A stretch of 64,000 nt of DNA from Panulirus ornatus. Taxonomy: Eukaryota > Arthropoda > Malacostraca > Decapoda > Palinuridae. Below, in pieces: positions 1 to 11,000 of the stretch. Below the pieces are notes generated by a model, which saw nothing but the letters and a program-made list of their open reading frames with translations, was not told the DNA's origin and did not search any database. Both the position numbers and the translations under genes were made by a program. The stretch covers positions 36,058,387 to 36,122,386 of the forward strand of contig NC_092225.1 of NCBI RefSeq assembly GCF_036320965.1, in the 5' to 3' direction. Numbering within the stretch: the stretch's first letter is position 1; the number at the start of each line of letters is the position of its first letter.

Positions 1-3000
1 CACGTTCCCGATTTAACAATAAACCCGTCTATGGGATTTCTACATTTAGACTGCAAACATTCAGAAAAATTTAGGTGGCCCTTGATCATGTTTTTTAACC
101 ATTATTTTTTTACTTTATAATGATAAAAACATGGTTTTGCTTTAAAAATTTATGAGCCTTTATGAGGTAAATTTATTGTTCGTTGTTACCTTTGACTTGC
201 GCAATGTCAATGCGCATGTTGTTATGGCACCTCCGCTAGGGGCCCGTGTTGGTGCCGGATTGTCATGATGAGGTAATTGATTGTTAGCTTGTTAGCTTTA
301 AATTGCGTATGTCTCTGCGATGTACTATGCCTACCCCCGTAGGAGGTAACTTTCGTCTATCATATTGAAATTTTAAAATTAAAAAAAATGATTACATTTA
401 GAGAAGAAAGAACTTACAAGGTACAGAAGCAGAAAAATAAATATGTGACTAAACCCAAAAATTTGATGAAAGTTTAAAGGTTTTTATGGCATTCTAAAAA
501 AACTAAAAAGCGCGATCCCTTTCCCCCGTATTTTACGGGAATAAAAGCAAGAACCCACTTTTAAGGTTTAAAAGCACAAAAAATTATTAGGTAAAAACTT
601 ACCCAAAAAAACAAGTGAACTAAGAAATTTAGAGACTTGAAGGAGCGTAGAAGGCAAACCGTCTGAGACACAACATTGAGATACCGAGGCAGCAGTGCTG
701 ACCTACAAAAAAAAACAAGTACAAAGAAGCGCAATTAAAAGAAAATTTTTGTTTCTAAAAAGTAAAGCCATTGAAAGCGATTTTTTAAAATTAGAAAACG
801 GGAAATGTATCAATCATAAAGAAAACGTTAAATTAGAAATGTCATGAGAATGAAGTCCTTGTTCTACTTTGCGCGGTTGAATATTATGTTTGCCTTTACC
901 ATTCAAAAAAAAAATATACTTGACATTCTGTTAAATGACAGTGGGCATTTCTTTTTCTAAATTATTTCTAAGTGATGTGATTAAAAAGGGAAACAAAAGG
1001 GAAAACAGTGGAAATGAAAATTTCGCATTCTTCTCATTGTGCGCGTGATGGCTGCAACACAAGATTCGAAAGGAAAAATGGTGGTTTTGGGTTCTTGATT
1101 TTATTGTAATCTAAACAAAAACGTTTTTCAAATGGTGAAAATTTTCAAGGGCCCTTAAAAAAATGTTTACTTTAGAAAAAACGTTCCCGATTGAACAATC
1201 AACTGTCTATCGATTCTACTTTTGTACTAGCATTCGAATAGTGAGGTGGGGTTGATCTGTTATAACCATGTTTTTTACTGATAATGATAAAAACATGGTC
1301 TGCTAAAATTTTTGAGCTTGATGAGGGTTTAAATTTTTTTTTTCGCTTGTTACCTTTGACTTGTGCAATGGGCAATGCGCATGATAGTTTTTTGGTACTC
1401 CTAGGGCATGTTGGCGTGCCGGGGCTGTCATGATGAGGCAATTGATTGTTAGCTTGTTAGCTATGACTTGCAAATGTCTTGCGCTAGAGAGGTAAACTTT
1501 CGTCTATCATATTGCATTAAACTTAAAAAAAAATGAAACTGCATTTAGAAGACAATGAACTTACAAAGAAAAAAAAAATATGTGACATAACCCAAAAGAA
1601 TTTGGGGGAGAAAAGTTGAAAAAAGCTGATCATGGCACTCTAAACAAAAAAAAGCGTTTATCTTCCCCCTTATCTATACGCGGAATAAAGCTCAAGGGAA
1701 AAATTCTTTTCAAGATAAATGCACAAAACATTATTAGAGTAAAGACTTACCGGAAAAAACAAGTAGACACTAAGAAATCAGGGGACTTGGAAGGAAGGTT
1801 TGGAAGACATCGTCTTGGGGCACAACACATTGAAGAAATACCGAGGCAGCAGTTTCTGACCCTACAAAGGGAAACCAAGATACAAAGAAAACGCAATTAA
1901 AAGAATTTGTGATGCTAACAGTAACGCCATCTGGAAAAAGCGATTTTAACTATTAGAAAAGGGAAATGTATCAATTTATCAAAGAAAACGGTTTTTTAAA
2001 TTTGAAATGTCATGGAAAGAAGTCTTTGTTCTACTTTGCGCGGTAAAATTCAAAAACATTTTTATACTTGACATTTTTGTTAAAAAGACACGTGACATTT
2101 CTTTTTTCTAATTTCATTTCTAAATGATGTGATAAAAGGAAACAAAGGAAGACAGCTGGAATGAAATATGATTCGCATTCTTCTTTTATTGCTGCGACGT
2201 TTACGCTGCTAGCAACACAAAGATTCGAAAGACCTGGTGGTCTGTTACTTTGATTTTATTGCTAATCTAAAACAAAAAACGTTATTCAAATGAGTGAAAT
2301 TATCAATGGGGTTAAATAATGTTTACTTTAGAAAAAACGTTCCCGATGAACAATCAACCTGCTATCGGGTTTCTACATTTAGGACTAGCATCATTCAGAA
2401 AAGTGAGGTGGGGTTGGGTATGTTATTAACCATTTTTTTATACTGATAATGATTAAAAAATTGGTCTGCTAAAATTGATGAAGCTTGGTGAGGAAAATTT
2501 ATTGTTCGCTTGGGTTTCCTTGACTTGCGCAAAGTCAATGGCATGTTAGTTATGGTACCCCCGCTAGAGGGGGAGTGTTGGCGTTTCCGGACTGTCTTTA
2601 TGAGGTAATTGATTGATAGCTTGTTAGCTATGACTTGCGCAATGCTCTGCGCATGTACTTATGCCTACCAACGCTAGAGAGGTAAATTTCGTCTATCAAT
2701 TGCATTTTAAAATTAAAAAAAAAAATGATTACATTTAGAAGACAAAAAACTTACAAGGCTACCAGAAGAGATAAATAAGATATGTGAATAACCCAAAAGA
2801 ATTTGATAGAAAAGTTGAAAAAAAGCTGATCATGGCATTCTAAACAAAATGAAGGGGCGATCCTTCCTCCTTTTCTAACGCGGAATAAAAGCTCAAGAAA
2901 ACCACTTTTAAGGATAAATGCACAAAAACATTATTTTGAGTAAAGATTACCGAAAAGCAAGTTTGACACTAAGAAATAGAGACTTGGAAAGAAGCGTAGG

Positions 3001-4000
3001 AAGACATCCGTTTGGGACCAAACACATTGAAGACTACCGAGGCAGCAGTGCTGGACCATACAAGAAAAAAAGAGTACAAAGAAGCGCAATTAAAAAAAAT
3101 TGTGATGCTAAAAGTAAACGCCATCTGGGGAAAAGCGATTTTAACTATTAGAAAACGGGAAATTATAAAACATCAAAGAAAACGGTTAAAATTTGAAATG
3201 TCATGAGAATGAAGTCCCTTTTTTCTACTTTGCGCGTATGATATTATGTTTGCCTTTTACCATTCAAAAAAAAATATTTTACTTGACATTCTGTTAAAAT
3301 TTACACTGACACTTTCTTTTCTAATTTCATTTCTAAGTGATGTGATAAAAGGAAGCAAAGGGAAAACAGCTGGAAAAAAAAATATGATTCGCATTCTTCT
3401 TCATTGCTGCGACGTTGACTGCTGCTAGCAACACAAAAATTTTGAAAGGACCTGGTGGTTTTGTTACTTTGATTTTATTGCAAATCTAAACAAAAACGTT
3501 ATTCAAATGAGTTTAAATTTCAATGGGGGCCCTTTAAAAAAATGTTTACTTTAGAAACACGTTCCCCATGAACAATCAACCTGTCTTCGGGGTTTCTCAT
3601 TAGTACCCAGATCATTCAGAATAGTGAGGTGGCTTGATCATGTTATTAACCATTATTTTTATGATAATGATAATAAAACATTGGTCTGTAAAATTGATGA
3701 AGCCTTGATGAGTAATTGATTGTTCGCTTGTTACCCTTTTACTTGCGCAATGTCAATGGGGCCCTGTTAGTTATGGCTACTCCGCTAGGGGAGCAGTGTT
3801 TGCGTGCCGGACTGTCATGATGAGGCAATTGATTGTTAGCTTTTTAGCTTTTGACTTGCACCAAAGTCTCTGCGCTGAGAGCCCCCCTAACCCTTTTGTC
3901 TACATATTGCATTAAATTAAAAAAAATGATCTGCATTTAGAAGACAAAGAACTTACAAGGGTACCAGAAGAGAAAAATAAAATATGTGACTAACCCAAAA
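1..4000 (+). repeat. Array segment U1-U3 and part of U4, noisy
   Basis: Units start at 2, 1181, 2337 and 3559. Landmarks are in the standard order, but many homopolymers are altered and small gaps are frequent. U1 and U3 carry the full form of the 21 bp indel (GTATGAATATTATG present) and U2 the short form. Open frames of 60-94 codons here have no equivalent in the clean copies and break at indels, so I assign no genes. Confidence 0.85.
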
Positions 4001-4720
4001 GAATTTGATAGAAAAGTTGAAAAGAGCTGATCATGGCATCTAAACAAAACTAGAAGCGCTTCCTTATCTTACGCGGAATAAAAGCTCAAGAAAACCCACT
4101 TTTCAAGGATAAATGCACAAAAACATTATTAGAGTAAAAACTTACCGAAAAACAAGTAGACACTAAGAAATCAGAGACTTTGGAAGGAAGCGTAAAGGAA
4201 GACATCCGTCTTGGGACACAACACATTTAAGACTACCGAGGCAGCAGTGTGACCATACAAAGAAACAAGATACAAAGAAGCGCAATTAAAAGAATTTGTG
4301 ATGCTAACAGTAACGCCATCTGGAAAAGCGATTTTAACTATTAGAAAACGGGAAATGTATCAATCATCAAAGAAAACGGTTAAATTAGAAATGTCATGAG
4401 AATGAAGTCCTTTGTTCTACTTTGCGCGGTAAAATTCAAAAACAATATATACTTGACATTCTGTTAAATGACACGTGACACTTTCTTTTTCTAATTTCAT
4501 TTCTAAGTGATGTGATAAAAGGAAGCAAAGGAAGACAGCTGGAAATGAAATATGATTCGCATTCTTCTTCATTGCTGCGACGTTGACTGCTGCTAGCAAC
4601 ACAAAGATTCGAAAGGACCTGGTGGTCTGTTACTTTGATTTTATTGCTAATCTAAAACAAAAAACGTTATTCAAATGAGTGAAATTATCAATGGGCTTAA
4701 ATAATGTTTACTTTAGAAAC
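3559..4720 (+). repeat. Satellite unit U4, second reference copy
   Basis: This 1,162 bp unit is clean from about 3,950 onward and joins directly to U5. It carries the short form of the 21 bp indel at 4,424-4,440. Its last 300 bp give the clearest view of the stop-poor 3' segment. There CACGTG (4472-4477) follows TATATA, and a plus-strand frame of 40 codons runs at 4556-4678 without an ATG. I use this copy to judge whether open frames elsewhere are real. Confidence 0.88.
4422..4446 (+). repeat. Short form of a 21 bp indel polymorphism (U4)
   Basis: Here GCGCGGTA runs straight into AAATTCAAAAAC. Full-length units have 23 bases (TGAATATTATG ... TTTACC) where this form has only AA. The short form is also seen near 2038, 5606, 6758, 7905, 10035 and 11185. 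The full form is seen in U1, U3, U8, U11-U13 and almost all later units. Confidence 0.75.
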
Positions 4721-4872
4721 ACGTTCCCGATGAACCATCAACCTGTCTATCGGATTTCTACATTTAGTACTAGCATCATTCAGAATAGTGAGGTGGCGTT
4801 GATCATGTTATTAACCATTATTTTATACTGATAATGATAAAAACATTGGTCTGCTAAAATTGATGAAGCCTT

Positions 4873-4956
4873 GATGAGGTAATTGATTGTTCGCTTGTTA
4901 CCTTTGACTTGCGCAATGTCAATGCGCATGTTAGTTATGGTACCTCCGCTAGAGAG
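4873..4956 (+). repeat. Internal subrepeat A (example in U5)
   Basis: It begins GATGAGGTAATTGATTGTTC and ends CCGCTAGAGAG. It is about 88% identical by eye to subrepeat B, which starts 109 bp further on. It contains TGCGCA at 4910-4915 and 4923-4928; since TGCGCA is its own reverse complement, the two can pair as a stem with a 7-base loop. The A/B pair is present in nearly every unit of the array. Confidence 0.9.
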
Positions 4957-4981
4957 CAGTGTTGGCGTGCCGGACTGTCAT

Positions 4982-5065
4982 GATGAGGTAATTGATTGTT
5001 AGTTGTTAGCTATGACTTGCGCAATGTCTCTGCGCATGTAAAGTATGCCTACCACCCCTAGAGAG
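4982..5065 (+). repeat. Internal subrepeat B (example in U5)
   Basis: This is the second copy of the internal duplication, beginning GATGAGGTAATTGATTGTTA and ending CTAGAGAG. It differs from A at about ten positions plus a one-base indel. TGCGCA occurs at 5018-5023 and 5031-5036. A and B are separated by about 25 bp (CAGTGTTGGCGTGCCGGACT in its core). The same A/B differences recur in unit after unit, so the duplication predates amplification of the 1.2 kb unit. Confidence 0.9.
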
Positions 5066-5694
5066 GTAACTTTCGTCTATCATATTGCATTAAACTTAAA
5101 AAAAATGATCTACATTTAGAAGACCAAAGAACTTACAAGGCTACCAGAAGCGAAAAATAAAATATGTGACTAACCCAAAAGAATTTGATAGAAAAGTTTA
5201 AAAGAGCTGATCATGGCATTTTAAAACAAAACTAGAAGCGCGATCCGTATCTATACGCGGAATAAAAAACTCAAGAAACCTACTTTTTAAGGATAAATGC
5301 ACAAAACATTATTAGAGTAAAAAATTACCGAAAAGACAAGTAGACACTAAGAAATCAAGAGAACTTGGAAGGAAGCGTAGGAAGACATCCGTCTTGGGAC
5401 ACAACACATTGAAGACTACCGAGGCAGCATGCTGACCATACAAAGAAACAAGATACAAAGAAGCGCAATTAAAAGAATTTGTGATGCTAACAGTAACGCC
5501 ATCTGGAAAAGCGATTTTAACTATTAGAAAACGGGAAATGTTGATCATCAAAGAAAACGGTTAAATTAGAAATGTCATGAGAATGAAGTCCTTTGTTCTA
5601 CTTTGCGCGGTAAAATTCAAAAACAATATATACTTGACATTCTGTTAAATGACACGTGACACTTTCTTTTTCTAATTTCATTTCTAAGTGATGT

Positions 5695-5745
5695 GATAAA
5701 AAAAGAAGCCAAATGGAAGAACCCCTGCTGGCTAGCAACAAAAAA
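5695..5745 (+). repeat. Deletion variant of ~53 bp in U5
   Basis: After GTGATGTGATAAA the unit reaches GCTAGCAACA in far fewer bases than U4 or U6. Most of the segment from GACAGCTGG to GTTGACTGC is missing, and U5 is 1,140 bp long. The surrounding sequence is clean, so this is more credible than the indels elsewhere. A similar loss occurs in U7 near 7,980-8,005. Confidence 0.6.
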
Positions 5746-5860
5746 GATTCGAAAGGACCTGGTGGTCTGTTACTTTGATTTTATTGCTAATCTAAAACAA
5801 AAAATGTTATTCAAATGAGTGAAATTATCAATGGGCTTAAATAATGTTTACTTTAGAAAC

Positions 5861-7053
5861 ACGTTCCCGATGAACAATCAACCTGTCTATCGGATTTCTA
5901 CATTTAGTACTAGCATCATTCAGAATAGTGAGGTGGCGTTGATCATGTTTTTAACCATTATTTTATACTGATAATGATAAAAACATTGGTCTGCTAAAAT
6001 TGATGAAGCCTTGATGAGGTAATTGATTGTTCGCTTGTTACCTTTGACTTGGGGCAATGTCAATGCGCATGTTAGTTATGGCTACCTCCGCTAGAGAGCA
6101 GTGTTGGCGTGCCGGATTTTCATGATGAGGTAATTGATTGTTAGCTTGTTAGCCATGACTTGCGCAAAGTCTCTGCGCATGTACTTATGCCTACCAAACC
6201 CCTAGAGAGGTAACTTTCGTCTATCATATTGCATTAAACTTAAAAAAAATGATCTACATTTAGAAGACAAAGAACTTACAAGGCTACCAGAAGCAGAAAA
6301 ATAAAATATGTGGACTAACCCAAAAGAATTTGATAGAAAAGTTAAAGAGCTGATTATGGCATTCTAAACAAAACTAGAAGCGCGATCCTTCCTCCGTATC
6401 TATACGCGGAATAAAAGCTCAAGAAACCTACTTTTCAAGGATAAATGCACAAAAACATTATTAGAGTAAAAACTTACCGAAAAGACAAGTAGACACTAAG
6501 AAATCAGAGACTTGGAAGAAGCGTAGGAAGACATCCGTCTTGGGACACAACCATTGAAGACTACCGAGGCAGCAGTGCTGACCCAAACAAAGAAACCCAA
6601 AATACAAAAAAGCGCAATTAAAAGAATTTGTGATGCTAACAGTAACGCCATCTGGAAAAGCGATTTTAACTATTAGAAAACGGGAAATGTATCAATCATC
6701 AAAGAAAACGGTTAAATTAGAAATGTCATGAGAATGAAGTCCTTTGTTCTACTTTGCGCGGTAAAATTCAAAAACAATATATACTTGACATTCTGTTAAA
6801 TGACACGTGACACTTTCTTTTTCTAATTTCATTTCTAAGTGATGTGATAAAAGGAAGCAAAGGAAGACAGCTGGAAATGAAATTGATTCGCATTCTTCTT
6901 CATTGCTGCGACTTGACTGCCTAGCAAAAACCCAAAAATTCGAAAAGGACCTGGTGGTCTGTTACTTTGATTTTATTTCTAAACAAAACAAAAAACGTTA
7001 TTCAAATGAGTGAAATTATCAAGGGGGGTTTAAAAAATGTTTACTTTAGAAAA
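5861..7053 (+). repeat. Reference satellite unit (U6, cleanest full copy)
   Basis: This 1,193 bp copy has few obvious errors until its last 150 bp and is the best single view of the unit. In order it holds: ACGTTCCCGATG start landmark; GGTGGCGTTGATCATG; internal subrepeat A (6013-6098) and B (6124-6209); an A-tract after TTAAACTT near 6240; GAAGCGCGATCC and TATACGCGGAATAAAAGC (6378-6418); a small inverted repeat AAGAC-ATCC-GTCTT (6528-6541); GAAAACGGGAAATG near 6676; the short form of a 21 bp indel near 6760; TATATA (6778-6783); CACGTG (6804-6809); and a stop-poor segment toward the end. All three plus-strand frames are repeatedly closed by stops, so I call it non-coding. Its neighbours are units of the same family in the same orientation. 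Confidence 0.9.
6778..6809 (+). promoter_or_regulatory. Possible promoter-like patch: TATATA then CACGTG
   Basis: TATATA (6778-6783) is followed by CACGTG (6804-6809) inside TGACACGTGACAC. The pair recurs in most units. CACGTG is the E-box/G-box core bound by basic helix-loop-helix or bZIP proteins in eukaryotes. Both motifs are expected by chance at moderate rates in AT-rich DNA. No transcript evidence is available, so a regulatory role is only a possibility. Confidence 0.12.
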
Positions 7054-7974
7054 ACGTTCCCGATGAACTAACCTGTCTATGGATTTTTTTCATTTAGTAC
7101 TACATCATTTAAATAGTGAGGTGGGGTTGATCATGTTATTAACCATTTTTTTTACTGTAATGTAAAAACATTGGGCTGCTAAAATTGATGAAGCCTTGAT
7201 GAGGTAATTGATTGTTTTCCTTGTTACCTTTGACTTGCGCAATGGCATGGCATGTTAGTTATGGCTACCCCCCGCTAGAGAGCAGTGTTGGCGTGCCGGA
7301 CTGTATGATGAGGAATTTATTGTTACTTGTTTGCTTGATTGCGCAATGTCTCTGCCATGTACGTATGCCTCCACCGCTAGGAGGTAAATTTCGTTATCAT
7401 ATTGCATTTAAAATTAAAAAATGATTACATTTAAAGACAAAGAACTTACAAAGGGTACCAGAAGCGAAAAAAAAAATAGTGACTAACCCAAAAGAAATTT
7501 GATAGAAAAATTGAAAAGGCTGACATGGCATTCTAAAAAAAACTAGAAGCCGATCCGATCTATACGCGGAAAAAAACTCAAAAAACCTACTTTTCAAGGG
7601 TAAAACACAAAACATTATTAGAGTAAAAACTTACCCAAAAAACCAAATAACACTAAGAAAACAGAGACTTGGGAAGAAGCGTGGAAACATCCGTCTTTTT
7701 TGGCCAAACATTGAAGACTACCAGGGAGCAGGTTTACCATACAAAGAAACAAAACAAAGAAGCGCAATTAAAAGAATTTGGATGCAAAATATAAAGCCAT
7801 TGGGGAAAAACGATTTTAAAAAATTTTGAAACGGGAAAAAGTATCAATCCCAAAAAAAACGGTTAAAAGAAAAAAGTCATGAAAGAAATCCTTGTTCACT
7901 TTGCGCGGAAAAATTAAAAAAATTTTTGCATTCTTAAAACATAATTTCTTTTTTTAACTTTTTTGTTTAAAAAA

Positions 7975-8010
7975 GGAAACAAAGGGGGACGCTGCAGCAA
8001 CACAAAGTTC
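7975..8010 (+). repeat. Deletion variant of ~55 bp in U7
   Basis: The sequence passes from AAAGGGGGACGCTG to CAGCAACAC without the TGATTCGCATTC block found in U4 and U6. The missing stretch matches that of U5 closely but not provably to the base, because this region is noisy. Confidence 0.5.
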
Positions 8011-11000
8011 GAAAGGACCTGGGGCTTTACTTTATTTTATTGCAATCTAAAACAAAAAAAGTTATTCAAATTATAAATTATCAAAGGCTTTTAAAAAATG
8101 TTTTCTTTAGAAACACGTTCCCCAGAACAACAACCTGCATCGGATTTTCTACATTTGTACTGCATCATTCAGAAAGTAGGGGGCGTTTATCATGTTATTA
8201 ACCCTTATTTTATACGATAAGAAAAAAACATTTGGGGCTGCTAAAATTGATGAACCTTGAGAGGTAAATGATTTTTGTTTTACCTTTGACTTGCCAATGT
8301 CAAGCGCATGTTAGTTATGGCTATCCGAGAGGCAGTGTTGCGGCCGGATGTCTGATGAGGAATTGATTGTTAGTTGTTAGCAACTTCCTGTCTCGCGCAG
8401 TATTTTTGCCACCACCCTAGAGAGGTAACTTTCGTCTAAAAAGCATTAAAATTAAAAAAAAGATCCATTTAGAAGACAAAGAACTTACAAGGGTACCAAA
8501 AGAAAAAAAAAAAAATGTGAAACCCAAAAAAATTTATAGAAAAAATTGAAAAACTGATAGGCATTTTAAAAAAAAACTAAACGCGATTCCCCTCCGTATC
8601 TATACGCGGAAAAAACTCAAAAAAACTTTTTAAGGGGTAAATCACAAAAACATTAATTTGAGTAAAGACTTACCGAAAGACAATAAACTAAGAAATCAAG
8701 ACTTGGAAAGGGAACGAGAAGAACCCCAACCACATTGAAAAAGACCATTACCCAAAAAACCAAGTACAAAGAAGGCAATTAAAAAATTTGTGATGCAACA
8801 GTACGCCATCTGGAAAACATTTTAAATATTTGAAAACGGGAAATTATCAATCATCAAAGAAAACGGGTTTAAAAAAGAAATTCTAGAATAAGTCCTTTTT
8901 TCTACTTCGCGGTAAAAAATATATTTTTTCCCCACCACCCAAAAAAAAATATATACTTTTACTTTCGTTAAATACACGTACACTTTCTTTTCTAATTTTA
9001 TTTTCTAATGAGTGAAAAAAAGAAAGGAAACGCTGGAAATGAAACAGATTCGCATTCTTCTTTAATTTCTGGACGTTTACTGCTGCTAGAACCCCAAAAA
9101 TTCGAAAGGGCCCGGGGTCGTTACTTTTATTTTATTGTAATCTAAAACAAAAAACGTTATTCAATGAGTGAAATTACATGGGCTTAAATAATGTTTTCTT
9201 TAGAAACACTTCCGATGAAAATCAACCTTTTCCCACGGGTTTCTACATTTAACTACACATTCGAAAATGGGGGGCTTTTTATCAGTTTTTAACCATTTTT
9301 TTATACTAAAAATGATAAAAACTTGGTCTGCAAAATTGATGAAGCCTTTATGAGGGAATTGATTGTTTTGCTTTTTAAGCGCAAAAGTTAGTTATTTTTT
9401 GGGTACCTCCAGAGAAGTTTTGGGGTGGGGCCGAATTGTCATATGAGGAATTGATTTTACTTTTTAGCATGATTTGCATGCTCTGCGCATGACCCTTTTC
9501 CACCCCGCAAGAGGGAACTTTCGTCTATCATATTGCATTAAACTTAAAAAAAAAAGATCTCATTTAAAAAACAAAGAAATTAGGCACCAGAAAAGAAAAA
9601 AAAATATGTGAAAACCCCCAAAAAAATTTGATAAAAAGTTGAAAAACTATCTGGGATTTTAAACAAAACTAGAACCGAACCTTCCTCCTATCATACGGGA
9701 AAAAACCAAGAAACCTACTTTTTAAGGATAAATGCACAAAAACATTATTAGAGTAAAGACTTACCGAAAAACAATAACCTAAGAAAACAAGGGCTTGGAA
9801 AAGGGAAACGAGGAAGACTCCGTCTTGGGACACAAACATTGAAAACTACCGAGGGAGCATGCTGACCAACAAAAAAACAAGATACAAAGAAGCGCAATTA
9901 AAAGAATTTGTGATCAACAGTACGCCTCGGGAAAAAGGGGTTTTTAACTATTAGAAAAAGGGAAAAGTATCAATCATCAAAGAAAAAAGGTTTAAAATTT
10001 GAAATGTCCCCTGAGAATAAGTCCTTTTTCTACTTGCGCGGTAAAAAATTTTTAAAAAAAACATATATACTTACATCTGTTAAATGAACCGGGACACTTT
10101 CTTTTTTTTAATTTCATTTTTTAATGGTAAAAAGGAAAAAAAAGGAAACACGGAAAAGAAAAGATTCGCATTCTTCTTCTTGCTGCGACGTTTTTACTGC
10201 TGCAGAACACAAAATTTGAAAGGGCCCCGGGGCTGTTTTCTTTTTTTTATTGCTAATCTTAAAAAAAAAAACGTTATTCAAATGAGTGAAATTTTCAAAG
10301 GGTTAAAAAATGTTTTTCTTTAGAAACACTTCCCGATGAAAAATCAACCTGTCTATCGATTTCTACATTTTTAAATAGCTCATTCAAAAAGTGAGGTGGC
10401 GTTGATCATGTTATTAACCATTATTTTTTTACTGATAATGAAAAAACTTGCGCAAAATTTTATGAAGCCTTGATGAGGGAATTGATTTTTTCCCTTGTTA
10501 CTTTTTACTTGCGCAATGTCAATGCGCAGTTTTGTTAGGCTACCTCCGCTAGAGAGCAGTGTGGCGTGCCGGATGTCATGAGAGGAATTGATTTTTAGCT
10601 TTTTGCTATGACTTGCCAATGTCTCGCGCAAGACCCTTTTCCTCCCCCCGCTAGAGAGGTAACTTCGCCATAAATTGCATTAAACTTAAAAAAAATGATC
10701 CCCTTTAGAAACAAAAAAAACTTAAAGCTACCAGAAGAAAAAAATAAAATATGTGATAACCCAAAAGAATTTGATAAAAAGTTGAAAAGACCCATCATGG
10801 CACCCAAACAAAACTAGAAGCGATCCTTTCCCCTTATCTATACGGGAATAAAAAAACTCAAGAAACTTTCTTTCAAGGATAAAGCACAAAAACATTATTA
10901 GAGTAAAACTTACCGAAAAACAAGTAACCTAGAAATCAAGACTGGAAGGAAGCGAAAGGAAGACACCGTCTTGGGGCACAACACATTGAAAACTACCGAG

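Larger units (their letters stand above)
4000..7020 (+). repeat. Array segment U4-U6, high-quality stretch
   Basis: Units start at 3559, 4721 and 5861. Copies agree almost base for base over hundreds of bases, for example 4441-4720 against 5621-5690 plus 5740-5860. True unit-to-unit divergence is therefore low. Most of the differences seen elsewhere in the window are probably sequencing or consensus error. All three units carry the short 21 bp indel form. Confidence 0.88.

Noticed and set aside
1616..1900. A 94-codon plus-strand open frame rich in Lys and Arg
   Set aside because: It lies in U2 and exists only because of local indels. The same segment in clean U4-U6 has stops in this frame. 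Lys richness follows from A-rich satellite sequence.
4338..4353. Possible CENP-B box (GAAAACGGGA)
   Set aside because: The right half (AnnCGGG) matches, but the essential TTCG of the left half is absent in the clean copies.
4600..4625. tRNA T-arm-like GATTCGAAAGG
   Set aside because: No pairing T-stem, anticodon arm or acceptor stem can be laid around it.
6378..6418. AATAAA poly(A) signals in the unit
   Set aside because: They occur in A-rich context (GGAATAAAAGC and AAAATAAAATATG) where chance matches are expected, with no gene upstream.
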